Below are positions 25,418-34,258 of a stretch of 64,000 bases of DNA, one piece after another. How positions within the stretch are numbered: the first letter of the stretch is position 1; each line of letters opens with the position of its first letter. This DNA is from Desulfatiglans anilini DSM 4660 (lineage in GTDB: Bacteria > Desulfobacterota > DSM-4660 > Desulfatiglandales > Desulfatiglandaceae). The DNA lies in the NCBI RefSeq assembly GCF_000422285.1, contig NZ_AULM01000003.1:62001-126000 (forward strand), written 5' to 3'. The position numbers and the translations under genes are program-made. The notes beneath the pieces were generated by a model. The model saw only the letters and a list, made by a program, of their open reading frames with translations, was not told the DNA's origin and searched no databases.

Positions 25418-28132
25418 ATGTATCTACTTAGCCTACATTATGCTATTGCAATATACATTTTATGGTATTTTATGGGAATTGGCCTGTCCATATCACTACA
25501 AAAAAAATTCCCACATATACATCACTTTCCTTTTATTTTCTCACCCGTACTCGGTGCAGCATTAATTATAATAGTTACAGAAAATCTTTCCTACTTTGGG
25601 ATAGGGTGCAAGGTTTCATCTTGGGCATGCCTAGCACTCTCAATCGCAATTTTCATATATGTAATTTTATTCAAGAATTATAAGTTGACTTTCTCTCTGT
25701 CGAAACATAAAGCCGTAATATTCCTACTTGCAACAACCTTCACACTAGTAATATTTCATAACATTCTCTTCCTAGGGGCTGGAGACTTCGTATACCCCCA
25801 TAGCGTTGACAACTTCTACCATGTCTCTAACGCGTCCTATGCTGCTGACTTAACGACATACCAAGAAAATCAAAATGCATTCATTAACGGCTACCATAAC
25901 GCAATAAATGTTTACAAATACTATGGAACACGAATGGGTTTAGAATTTCTTCTTGCCTTTAATTCCACTCTTCTTTTTTCAGATCCTTTTTATGTGTTTC
26001 ATGGAACAGCATTCGCAATTTATTTTATCATATTTTTGATCGCTATGACTATTCCAATCTCAATGGGTTCAACCGCTCCAATAACAACTATCATTAAAGG
26101 AATTCTATTAAGTACTGCAGCATGTTACACGTCGGTATTTCTTGGTGGATACTATCCTAATAGCGCGGGGCTTCTCTTCGCAATACCAATGATTTATTTA
26201 GTTTGCAATTTCCATCATCAGTTTAATTATGTGATACTTTTTGCCAGCAGTTCATTGTTTACATTGATAGTCAGTTGCTATCCCGAATATTTACCACTAA
26301 TTTCTTACATTATCGTCAGTTATATAATAATAATTTTTTTCAAATTGTCACTTTATAAACAATGCTATTTTAAAAATATTATTTTTATACTTACTACAGT
26401 CGTTATAGCTGTAGCAATAGACTTACCTGCATACGGCCGCCTTTTTAAGGTATTTTACAATAGGCTTGGCATACTTAGCGGAAGCATCTCTCATGGTGGC
26501 GATGTGGTCATTGGCAAAAATGTCTTTGCTGATCTTGCCACTTTACTTACTGGATGGAACCTTACTAATCCCATTTTGATTTATTCTCTACTCTTTGTTT
26601 TCATCCTTTTACTATATATTAATGCGAAATTTGCTGCAAGCGATCACGATTACCATTACGGAATATTGATGCTTGTGTCTGTCATCTGCTTCACATTTTT
26701 AAGTATGCAATATTTTCGTTACATAGGATATTCTTATGGAATTAAGAAGACATTACTTCTGTCATGTCCTTTTATATTTATGTTTTTTCCAATTTCTCTA
26801 AATTTTTCACATAAATTCAATTTATTTTTTCAATTTATCAACATCGTCTTGGCTGTTATTTTGATTATCAATAATGGGTTTTTCATACGCAGACAAAACC
26901 AGAAGATTTTTAATACCACAACTATTAATGATATCGCTCTTTCAGGCGACATTGGCGGACTATCTGAAGTTCTGGAGGGAAATGCGACTACCCCTAAGAG
27001 GACCATTGGGGCTTGTATTCCATTTGATATTCCAGCTATGTGGGCTTCATATTGGCTCTCACGCGAGAAAATAAACATTGAACATTTAGTTATGCCTCGC
27101 TATTTTAAGCTCTGGGGTGTGCACTCAGCAGACAATTTACGCGAATACAATATCGTTCCTAGATATGGATGCGATATTATTAATCATTGCACATCCGGAT
27201 CCGTTGTCTGGGGCAACGAAAATTATAAACTTATTAAATCAGCACCTTTTCTCGTGACACTTGGAAATGGTTGGTCTTGGCTACACCTCGAGAGAAAAGA
27301 CACACCATATCGGTGGACTGAAAACGAATTCAGCATAATAGTAGCGTCCACTGTTCATGATAAAATTCAATTAAAATTTGACTGTCTTGTTCCAATTCGT
27401 GGAACTCTAACTGCCACTTTTTGTGGCAAAAAAATTTATGAAAAATCATTTGCTAATGAATCAAAAGAATCGATTAGCATATCCGATTTTAATTTGACTC
27501 CTGGCGTTCATGAAATTGCATTTTCTTACAAATCCCTTTCTGGCAGCAAAAATGGCCGTCCCAAATATAGAAGCGGAATATGTGTTCAAACGGTCAATTA
27601 CTTCGGACGTACTAAGAGATGTGATTTTTCTGAAGCCCTACCGCCAAATTCGCTGCGGGTGATGCCCATTCAATCCAAGAAAATTAATGATATTGTTATA
27701 AATTATAATCAACTTGCTGAGAAATGCTATTTTGATGACAGTATTCTTGTGAAGAATGGCTCTTCATACGTTACTTTAGCTGATGGCTGGTATAAAACTG
27801 AAATATTAGATACTAACGATGTTGTACGTTGGATGAAGCCTAAGGGAAATTTAATTGTTGAAGCTTTTCAAGATGTCGATTTAGTTTTCGAAATTTCTAT
27901 TCTATATGGAGTGAAGGGCAAACTTAATCTTTTTATTGGAGAACAATTTGTCGAGCAGAAAGACCTTGATGGTACGAATCAGAAAATCGTGTTTAATCCT
28001 ATACCATTTAAAGAAGGGCGTCACAAAATCAGTTTTATAATTCATGATAAAGGCGTAATGCCATATGTTACCGATAATAGATCTCTGAGTATTCTCGTTA
28101 CAGAGATTGCAGTTAGTGAGATATTGCCTTAG
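25418..28132 (+). CDS. large GT-C-like membrane protein with duplicated beta domain
   Basis: A 904-residue protein I cannot assign to a named family. The first 500 residues hold about a dozen membrane helices; the first loop contains GAGDFVYPHSVDNFYH, and acidic residues after helix one are typical of GT-C glycosyltransferases. The rest is soluble and contains two related beta-sandwich units, each opening with a pattern like VTLGNGWSWLHLE or VTLADGWYKTEI and then an R-W pair (YRWTENEF; VRWMKPKG). The start could be a TTG at 25364, but the ATG at 25418 with GGTGAG upstream is more likely. Codon use is strongly AT-rich compared with the rest of the window, indicating foreign origin. Likely role: periplasmic glycosyl transfer from a polyprenyl-phosphate sugar. 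Confidence 0.7.
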   Translation: MYLLSLHYAIAIYILWYFMGIGLSISLQKKFPHIHHFPFIFSPVLGAALIIIVTENLSYFGIGCKVSSWACLALSIAIFIYVILFKNYKLTFSLSKHKAVIFLLATTFTLVIFHNILFLGAGDFVYPHSVDNFYHVSNASYAADLTTYQENQNAFINGYHNAINVYKYYGTRMGLEFLLAFNSTLLFSDPFYVFHGTAFAIYFIIFLIAMTIPISMGSTAPITTIIKGILLSTAACYTSVFLGGYYPNSAGLLFAIPMIYLVCNFHHQFNYVILFASSSLFTLIVSCYPEYLPLISYIIVSYIIIIFFKLSLYKQCYFKNIIFILTTVVIAVAIDLPAYGRLFKVFYNRLGILSGSISHGGDVVIGKNVFADLATLLTGWNLTNPILIYSLLFVFILLLYINAKFAASDHDYHYGILMLVSVICFTFLSMQYFRYIGYSYGIKKTLLLSCPFIFMFFPISLNFSHKFNLFFQFINIVLAVILIINNGFFIRRQNQKIFNTTTINDIALSGDIGGLSEVLEGNATTPKRTIGACIPFDIPAMWASYWLSREKINIEHLVMPRYFKLWGVHSADNLREYNIVPRYGCDIINHCTSGSVVWGNENYKLIKSAPFLVTLGNGWSWLHLERKDTPYRWTENEFSIIVASTVHDKIQLKFDCLVPIRGTLTATFCGKKIYEKSFANESKESISISDFNLTPGVHEIAFSYKSLSGSKNGRPKYRSGICVQTVNYFGRTKRCDFSEALPPNSLRVMPIQSKKINDIVINYNQLAEKCYFDDSILVKNGSSYVTLADGWYKTEILDTNDVVRWMKPKGNLIVEAFQDVDLVFEISILYGVKGKLNLFIGEQFVEQKDLDGTNQKIVFNPIPFKEGRHKISFIIHDKGVMPYVTDNRSLSILVTEIAVSEILP

Positions 28133-28276
28133 AAATGATTATTTTTTAAAGACTTATACCACTACAGATCAATAGCATTGAGCCTATTGTATGTATTGGC
28201 TTGGAGGTTCAGTCGAACATTGCGATGAATGAGGAAAACGGTTTTTTAATCGCATATGAATCTCGGCGGTTTGAGC

Positions 28277-28981
28277 CTATTGCCAGAGATTGTACTTCAG
28301 GATGCAGTAGACCGTGCGCACCCCGTCGCGCCAATTGATCTTCTTGCCTTCCCGGTAGCTGCGCCCGGAGTAGGATATTCCCACCTCGTAAATCCGCAAC
28401 CCCTCGCGCTTCCATTTTCTGGACAGTTTGGCCGTAATCTCCGGTTCGAAGCCGAAGCGGTCCTCCTCGATGCGGATGCCCTGAATCACTTCCCTGCGAA
28501 AAACCTTGTAGCAGGTCTCCATGTCGGTCAGAGCCATACCCGTAAACATGTTCGAAAGGAGGGTCAGGAGACCATTGCCCAGGCGATGCCAGAAATGGAC
28601 CACCCTGTGGGGGCCGTCCGAGAGAAAGCGGGAGCCATAGACCACATCGGCGCGTTGATCCAGAATGGGTTGAAGCAGTCTCGGGTATTCCTGCGGGTCG
28701 TACTCCAGATCGGCATCTTGAATGATGATCACATCTCCGGTCGCGGCGGCGATGCCGGTCCGGATAGCCGCTCCTTTGCCTGAATTTCGGTCATGATAGA
28801 TGACCTTGTCGACCCGCGCTGCAATGCCGCGCTGGAGCTTTTCGCGCGTCCCGTCGGTCGAAAAATCATCCACGACGATCACTTCTTTGTCGTGAACGGG
28901 TGAATGATCGACAGCGCTGAGGATCTCTTCAATGGTGGAGGACTCGTTGTAGCAGGGAACGATAATGGACACCTTCATCAT
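28277..28981 (-). CDS. DPM1-like GT2 glycosyltransferase
   Basis: A 234-residue soluble GT2 of the dolichyl-phosphate-mannose-synthase type: MMKVSIIVPCYNESSTIEEI, VIVVDDFSTDGT, the GKGAAIRTGIAAATGD motif, IIIQDADLEYDPQEYPRLL and SRFLSDGPHR. The final third (ETCYKVFRREVI; FGFEPEITAKL; GRSYREGKKI) is characteristic of this subgroup. It lacks the C-terminal membrane helices of GtrB. It should make a polyprenyl-phosphate sugar. The first of two adjacent ATGs (28981) follows AAGGGG. It is convergent with the AT-rich gene and is separated from the next upstream gene by an intrinsic terminator, so it is probably its own transcription unit. Confidence 0.9.
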   Translation of the reverse strand: MMKVSIIVPCYNESSTIEEILSAVDHSPVHDKEVIVVDDFSTDGTREKLQRGIAARVDKVIYHDRNSGKGAAIRTGIAAATGDVIIIQDADLEYDPQEYPRLLQPILDQRADVVYGSRFLSDGPHRVVHFWHRLGNGLLTLLSNMFTGMALTDMETCYKVFRREVIQGIRIEEDRFGFEPEITAKLSRKWKREGLRIYEVGISYSGRSYREGKKINWRDGVRTVYCILKYNLWQ

Positions 28982-29111
28982 GCCGCCCCTTTTCGTCGGA
29001 GTGCCGCCTTCATTTGCCCCCAAGGCGGCAAAAGGATGCATACGGCCGCCGCGAAAAGCGTCCGCCTCTGACTTTTATACGGATAGAATAGGCCCGGGAT
29101 ACTTAAAAATA

Positions 29112-29141
29112 GGCCATCCGGAAAGGAGGTTCCGGATGGCC
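29112..29141 (-). terminator. intrinsic terminator
   Basis: GGCCATCCGGAA at 29112-29123 pairs perfectly with TTCCGGATGGCC at 29130-29141 around the loop AGGAGG. On the minus strand it is followed by TATTTTT. It lies 15 bases after the stop of the lipoprotein gene, so it ends the long leftward operon. Confidence 0.88.
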
Positions 29142-29155
29142 GACTTTGCCGTTGG

Positions 29156-29677
29156 TTATTCGATCATCATCGGGATATCCAGACCTTCAGCACCCTTGGC
29201 GGAAAACCAGGCCACCGCCTCCTGCAGCATCGAGACGTGAAGCACATGCACACCTCTCGCATCGGGGGCCTTGATCTCGAGCGCGAGTTCCGCCGATTCG
29301 CCAGGCCTCAGATCCTCCGTCAAGAGAGCGTACCCTTCCTCGGGGAGCTGCTTCCCTTGGGCTGACACCCAATAAGCGCCCAGACGGATGCGGTTTCCGA
29401 CATCCTCCGGCGAGACGCCCTTTGCGGGCCAAACCTGCTCTGAAGCATTTTTTACGCGGACGATCAGGGGGACAACCGCCCCCGCGGCCGCCTTTTTGGG
29501 GGCCTCCCCGACCACGGCAAGCTCCTGCGCGAAGGTTGTCATGACATGGGGAAGCACCGCTGCCGGAGCAGTTTGCCGGGTTTTCGATGCGGGCTCCTCT
29601 TTCCCATCGCTGCAGCCCGTCATGGAAGCACCGATCGACAGCAAGAAAACGACAAAAATGACACTGGCACGGGACAT
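29156..29677 (-). CDS. lipoprotein with beta-sandwich domain
   Basis: A 173-residue exported lipoprotein. The N-terminus SRASVIFVVFLLSIGAS is a signal peptide ending in the lipobox MTGC, with the acylated Cys near residue 22. Residues 55-173 form an Ig-like beta-sandwich with VPLIVRVKNASEQVWPAKG, IRLGAYWV, LRPGESAELALEIKAP and QEAVAWFSAKGA. This pattern also occurs as an appended domain in polysaccharide-locus enzymes, so it may bind glycan. The ATG at 29677 is preceded by AGGAG; an ORF extension upstream would disrupt the signal peptide. It is the last gene of the operon and is followed by an intrinsic terminator. Precise function unknown. Confidence 0.8.
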   Translation of the reverse strand: MSRASVIFVVFLLSIGASMTGCSDGKEEPASKTRQTAPAAVLPHVMTTFAQELAVVGEAPKKAAAGAVVPLIVRVKNASEQVWPAKGVSPEDVGNRIRLGAYWVSAQGKQLPEEGYALLTEDLRPGESAELALEIKAPDARGVHVLHVSMLQEAVAWFSAKGAEGLDIPMMIE

Positions 29678-29755
29678 GGTTACTCCTAGCGAACAACGTG
29701 GTACAATCCGTTGAAAACATTTTTCGCCGATTCGAATGAACCTTTTCTTGGTCAT

Positions 29756-30724
29756 CTATTCTTCTTCCGAGGCCTCTCGTTCAAGATCCGCCTCAACCAT
29801 CATGCGGATCAACTCCTCAAAGGACACCTCTCTTTCCCAGGCCAACTCCCTGCGGGCCTTCGATGGGTCAGCCAAGAGGGGCCGCGTTTCGAGCGGCCGG
29901 TAAATGCTCTGATCCGAGCGCACATGTCTGCGCCAATCCAGTCCGACCGCCTCAAAGGCGATTTCGAGCACATCGGTGATGCTCTTGAGCGTGCCGGATC
30001 CGATGACATAGTCCGCCGGGCTCTCGGCCTGAAGCATCAACCACATGGCCCTGACCGTGTCTCCGGCGTAGCTCCAGTCCCTTCGGGCATGAATATTGCC
30101 CAGTACGAGATCTTTGCACCTTCCGCGTGAAATGCAGGCTGCGGCCTGGGTGATCTTGCGGGTCACAAACCGGGGGTCTCTGCGCGGCGACTCGTGGTTG
30201 TAAAGGATGCCCGTGCAGGCGAACAACCCGAAGTGTTCGCGGTAGTTGCGTACGAGGTGCGCGGCGAACACCTTCGCAGAGGCATAGGGGTTGTCGGGGC
30301 GGAACGGCGTCTTCTCGTTCTGAGGGGAGCCGAAAGGATCATGGCCGAACATTTCACTGCTTCCAGCCTGGAAAAACCGGGCCGTGGGCAGATTGGTCCG
30401 GATCAGCTCCAGGATCTGCCCTGGAGCGGCGCCATTCACACGGCCGACAAGGCCGGGCTGTTCCCAGGAAAGCGGAATGAAGCTGATCCCGGCCAGGTTG
30501 TAGATCTCCGCCGGCCGCACCTCCTCCAGGACGCGCGCCATGAAGACTTCGTCGGAGATGTCCCCCTGCATCAACACCACGTCATCGCGCAGCGATTCGA
30601 GGGCCGTCTGCGTCAAATCCTGAGGCAGAAGCACCCCCCAAATATCGTACTCCTTCTCTCTCAGGAGGCGGGTCAGATAATACCCGTCCTGTCCACCTAT
30701 CCCCAGGATGAGTGCTCGTTTCAA
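29756..30724 (-). CDS. Gmd-like NAD(P)-dependent sugar-nucleotide dehydratase
   Basis: A 322-residue extended SDR related to GDP-mannose 4,6-dehydratase. It begins LKRALILGIGGQDGYYLTRL (dinucleotide-binding motif), then YNLAGISFIPLSWEQP, SSEMFGHDPFGSPQNEKTPF with the catalytic Glu, NPYASAKVF (Tyr and Lys) and NHESPRRDPRFVTRKITQA. Retention of the Glu argues for dehydratase rather than reductase activity, but several Gmd substrate residues differ from the canonical copy at 20391-21479. The likely start is TTG at 30724, 1 base after the stop of the glycosyltransferase gene; no ATG occurs at a better place. It may make a second 4-keto-6-deoxy sugar or act on a different nucleotide. Confidence 0.84.
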   Translation of the reverse strand: MKRALILGIGGQDGYYLTRLLREKEYDIWGVLLPQDLTQTALESLRDDVVLMQGDISDEVFMARVLEEVRPAEIYNLAGISFIPLSWEQPGLVGRVNGAAPGQILELIRTNLPTARFFQAGSSEMFGHDPFGSPQNEKTPFRPDNPYASAKVFAAHLVRNYREHFGLFACTGILYNHESPRRDPRFVTRKITQAAACISRGRCKDLVLGNIHARRDWSYAGDTVRAMWLMLQAESPADYVIGSGTLKSITDVLEIAFEAVGLDWRRHVRSDQSIYRPLETRPLLADPSKARRELAWEREVSFEELIRMMVEADLEREASEEE

Positions 30725-30725
30725 T

Positions 30726-33700
30726 TCAAATCCGCCTCGTCCCGCCAGACGCTTCCACCAGACGAGGCATAGCGGCAAGCGCATCGAGCCACCCATCCAA
30801 ACGGGGCAGCACGGCCTCCCAGGCGTAGCGTTTCTCCACCCATTGCCTCGCGTTTCGTGCCATGGCGAGGGCGATCTCGTGGTTACGAATCAACTTCACG
30901 ATGGCCTCAGCCAAGTCCTCGTCACTCTCCCTGATCAGCAGATGGACCCCGTTCTCCACCTCCAGCGCCTCGGCGGCGATGGGGGAGCAGACGAGGGGCA
31001 TCCCCGCGCTCATGGCCTCGAGCACCTTGTACTTCGTGCCGGACCCTGAAAGAAGAGGAACGCATCCGACCGCCGCGGCCGTCAAATAAGGGCGCACATC
31101 CTCCACCCTGCCCGTGACCAGAACCCGCCTCCCGTCGCCGGCTTCCATCAGATCCGGGCCGGGTGACTGCCCCACGACCCAAAGGCGGGCTTCCGGAAGT
31201 TCCTTCCAAACAAGGGGCATGATCCGCCTGATCAACCGCCAGGCGGCCTCTCGATTGGGCGGATAGGTGAAACTGCCGGTGTAGACGATCTCAGGGTGTT
31301 CCAGCAAAGCCGTTCGTTCATGATACCGGAAATAGGAAGGGTCCACCCCGTTGTCCACCACAAGGACCCGCTCTTCGGGGAATTCATACTCTTCGATGAA
31401 GATCTTTTTGTCAAGGTCGCTCACCGCAATGATGCCGTCATACAGGCCCAGGTTCTCCTGCTCGAAGCGCTTCGCGCGCTGCGCCTCCCAAGCGGCGGCC
31501 AAGCGCCTGATCCCCCGCTGGGATTCTGCCAGCCGGCGCATTCGGACGCCCTCTACATCATAGGAACCCATAATAAGTCTGGTCTTCAAAGGCTTCACAT
31601 CGAGGGCCATCGCCACAGGGTTGCTCTGAGGGCTCACGAAAAGGAAATCAGGCTGGTTTTCGGAGAGGGCGGCCTGCAGCACAGGGGCGATCTGCGTATG
31701 GACCCGCGGAAAGCGCTCATGGACATCGTAGTGGTAGCGCATAGCACAGACGGGAATCTGCCTGCCCCGGAGAAAGCTGGCTGTGGAGCCCCAAAGGGTG
31801 CGCTGATCTTCAACCGCATGGCTCCCGACGAACAACCGCTCCACAAAAGGCTCCAAAGCAGGCGTACGCCCGTCATCGCCTCCTTCGTAGAGAGCGAAAA
31901 ACGCGACCGTGCTGAAGCCCAACAGGTGCCTCAGAATGTGGAAGTCCCTTATTTCACCGCCGGAGTGACCCGGGTAGCGCGGAAACTGAAATGAGCAGAA
32001 AAAGGATCGGTATCGCATGGCGCCCCGTTCAGGCAGGGGCCAGGCGTCGTCGCTGCGCCCTGGCAGCGAAAGCTCCATTGCGCCGGGGCAGGGCGGCGCA
32101 ACACTGCACCCCGAACCCGCGCCGCTGCCAGTGCCCGTTGCCCCCGACCCATTCAGCGCCTGCGGCTTCGGCCTCAGGAAACGCCATTTCTCAGGGTTCC
32201 CGATGTGCATACTGATCGAGAGCCCCGCCCAAAACTTCACCCAGGAGTATCTGAAACCCTGGGGCAACCCAGCGTACTTGCGCTGCATGAAATGAGCCAG
32301 GAAGTCCTGAAGGGTGGCACGGTACTCAGGCGTTCCGATGGACGGCCACCATGGGCGGCTGAACCGGTACAGCTCGATCTCGAAATTCCCCCAGTCACTG
32401 GTCTTCGCCTTTGAATGGATGCGATAGAAGGCCAGGACCTTTTCGATCTTCCGGATCTTCGCAACCTGCATAAAACGCCAAAAAAGCTCGAAGTCGAAAA
32501 TGAAATGATAGCTCTCGTCCAGCGATCCGCAACGCTCCAACAGATGCCGTCGAAAGAACACCGTCGGCTGAGGGACGGCGTGAACATACTTCCAGTAGGC
32601 GGGAACCAGTTCACGCGGCTGCATCCGGCCGTAGTACACCCCCGTCTTCTGGTGCCCGTGATCGGCAAGAAAGATCTGATCGTGTTCGTCGATATAGAGC
32701 GCATTCGCGTAGATCAGGTCTAGTTCCGGATCCTCCGCGAAGGCCTTTCCAACCTCCCACAAGGCCCCGGCAGACAGGCAATCGTCTGAATTCAGCCAGC
32801 CGACAATCTCTCCGGTGACGTGGGCGAACCCCTTGTTGATAGCCTGGGCAGGCCCGGCGTCCGGCTCCGATACCCAGTGGGAAAGGCGGTCTTCATAGGA
32901 CCGGATGATCTCCTGGCTCCCATCGGTTGAATCGCCGTCGATGACGATCATTTCCAGCTGGGGATACCCTTGCCCGCAGAGGCTGTCGAGGGTACGACCC
33001 AGGAATTCCGCCTGATTGTAGGAAGGTGTCACGACGCTGATGGCAGGCAGACGGTCTTCGGACAATCCGACGGGAGAAGATGGGACGCCGGCCCCTGGGA
33101 AAGGAAGGTAGCAGATGTCCCCTGGGTCTCCCTTTTCAGGAAAGCCGTCCCGGTTGCCGTAACAGGCTGCAAAATGGTCGCCGATGGCCCCCATCATCTC
33201 GAAGCATCGGGGGCGAAGGCGCTCGAGGCAGGCATCGTTCCCTGCATCGAGCAGGGTCTCGAGGAAATAGAACAGGGCGCCCGGCGTCACGTCCTTTCGG
33301 CTGTGCACCCGGGCGAGATCGAGGATCTCGATCGCACGCCGCATCTTTCCGCTGGCCGTCTTGGTCTCGCCGTATTCCCGGCTGACCGAGAGGAATTCGT
33401 TGATCGCAACAGCCGGGCGATCGCGGGCGATCCTGACGATGATATCCCAATCCATACAATACTGGAGGCTCTCGTCGAGCCCACCGGCCTCCTCCCAGGC
33501 CCTGCGCAGGAAGAAAGTAGACGGCTGCAGGATGTAATCGAGGCCCTCGATGAGCGCCTGCCGATTCAGGGCCACGTGGCGGGGACAGAAAGGGGTGTAA
33601 CGGTCTTCGCTCTGGCTGTAGCGCAAGCCGTTCCCGACATACAAACCGTAGCCCGGATGTTTCAGGTATACGCGCGCTACCGTCCACAACGCATCCATCC

Positions 33701-33986
33701 AGTAGCAGTCATCCGAATTCAACCAGGCGATCAGCTCCCCGCTGCAGTATCGGGCACCGATGTTTATCGCCTCTGTTTGGCCGTTATCCGGCTCGCTTCG
33801 CCAAAAGGTCAATCGGGGCGCGAAGCGCTGAATGATTTCCACGCTGTCATCGGAAGACCCCCCGTCCATGACCACGACCTCCAATGCGGGATAGCCCTGG
33901 TTGAAAATGCTTTCCAGGGTTTGCCCGAGAAACCGCCCTTGATTGAACGAGGGGACCACGATGCTGATTTTAGGCAGGTTGAACAT
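30726..33986 (-). CDS. triple glycosyltransferase GT2-GT2-GT4
   Basis: A 1086-residue protein with three catalytic domains. GT2-a (residues 1-230): PKISIVVPSFNQGRFLGQTL, VVMDGGSSDDS, AWLNSDDCYW. GT2-b (about 315-560): PAISVVTPSYNQAEFLGRTL, VIDGDSTDGS, GWLNSDDCLSAGAL. The two are clearly paralogous. A linker rich in Gly, Ser and Thr (near residue 650) leads to a GT4 domain (about 680-1070): CSFQFPRYPGHSGGEIRDFH, VVDNGVDPSYF, YTGSFTYPPN and LLSGSGTKYKVLEAMSAGMP. The ATG at 33986 follows AAGGA and begins at the first beta strand; an ATG at 34067 would add 27 basic residues. One chain could add three sugars in succession. Confidence 0.9.
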   Translation of the reverse strand: MFNLPKISIVVPSFNQGRFLGQTLESIFNQGYPALEVVVMDGGSSDDSVEIIQRFAPRLTFWRSEPDNGQTEAINIGARYCSGELIAWLNSDDCYWMDALWTVARVYLKHPGYGLYVGNGLRYSQSEDRYTPFCPRHVALNRQALIEGLDYILQPSTFFLRRAWEEAGGLDESLQYCMDWDIIVRIARDRPAVAINEFLSVSREYGETKTASGKMRRAIEILDLARVHSRKDVTPGALFYFLETLLDAGNDACLERLRPRCFEMMGAIGDHFAACYGNRDGFPEKGDPGDICYLPFPGAGVPSSPVGLSEDRLPAISVVTPSYNQAEFLGRTLDSLCGQGYPQLEMIVIDGDSTDGSQEIIRSYEDRLSHWVSEPDAGPAQAINKGFAHVTGEIVGWLNSDDCLSAGALWEVGKAFAEDPELDLIYANALYIDEHDQIFLADHGHQKTGVYYGRMQPRELVPAYWKYVHAVPQPTVFFRRHLLERCGSLDESYHFIFDFELFWRFMQVAKIRKIEKVLAFYRIHSKAKTSDWGNFEIELYRFSRPWWPSIGTPEYRATLQDFLAHFMQRKYAGLPQGFRYSWVKFWAGLSISMHIGNPEKWRFLRPKPQALNGSGATGTGSGAGSGCSVAPPCPGAMELSLPGRSDDAWPLPERGAMRYRSFFCSFQFPRYPGHSGGEIRDFHILRHLLGFSTVAFFALYEGGDDGRTPALEPFVERLFVGSHAVEDQRTLWGSTASFLRGRQIPVCAMRYHYDVHERFPRVHTQIAPVLQAALSENQPDFLFVSPQSNPVAMALDVKPLKTRLIMGSYDVEGVRMRRLAESQRGIRRLAAAWEAQRAKRFEQENLGLYDGIIAVSDLDKKIFIEEYEFPEERVLVVDNGVDPSYFRYHERTALLEHPEIVYTGSFTYPPNREAAWRLIRRIMPLVWKELPEARLWVVGQSPGPDLMEAGDGRRVLVTGRVEDVRPYLTAAAVGCVPLLSGSGTKYKVLEAMSAGMPLVCSPIAAEALEVENGVHLLIRESDEDLAEAIVKLIRNHEIALAMARNARQWVEKRYAWEAVLPRLDGWLDALAAMPRLVEASGGTRRI

Positions 33987-34258
33987 TTTCGTCCTTAACC
34001 GTCGGCACAATTTTCTCCACAAGCCCAACCAGGTTCGTGCATGAGCCCCGGCTCGACTCGTGCTCATCCGGAAATGATGATCTGTTCACACCCCTCGGGT
34101 GCTCAGTCCCATCCATGCGGGGCGGGCCCCGGTTTTTCCAGTGTCAAGGCGCTCAAGCGTTTGCGCGAAGGCGGCCTTGTAGGTCGCCGCACAAGCAAAC
34201 GGGCAAATTGACGCCGAGACCGGCAACAAAGACCCTTTCCGGATGGAAATCAACGCGA

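Noticed and set aside
34142-34147. TTGACA on the minus strand in the 271-bp gap before the GT4 coiled-coil gene
   Set aside because: No -10 box occurs at 16-18 bases (the spacing falls in GC-rich sequence), so it is not called as a promoter.
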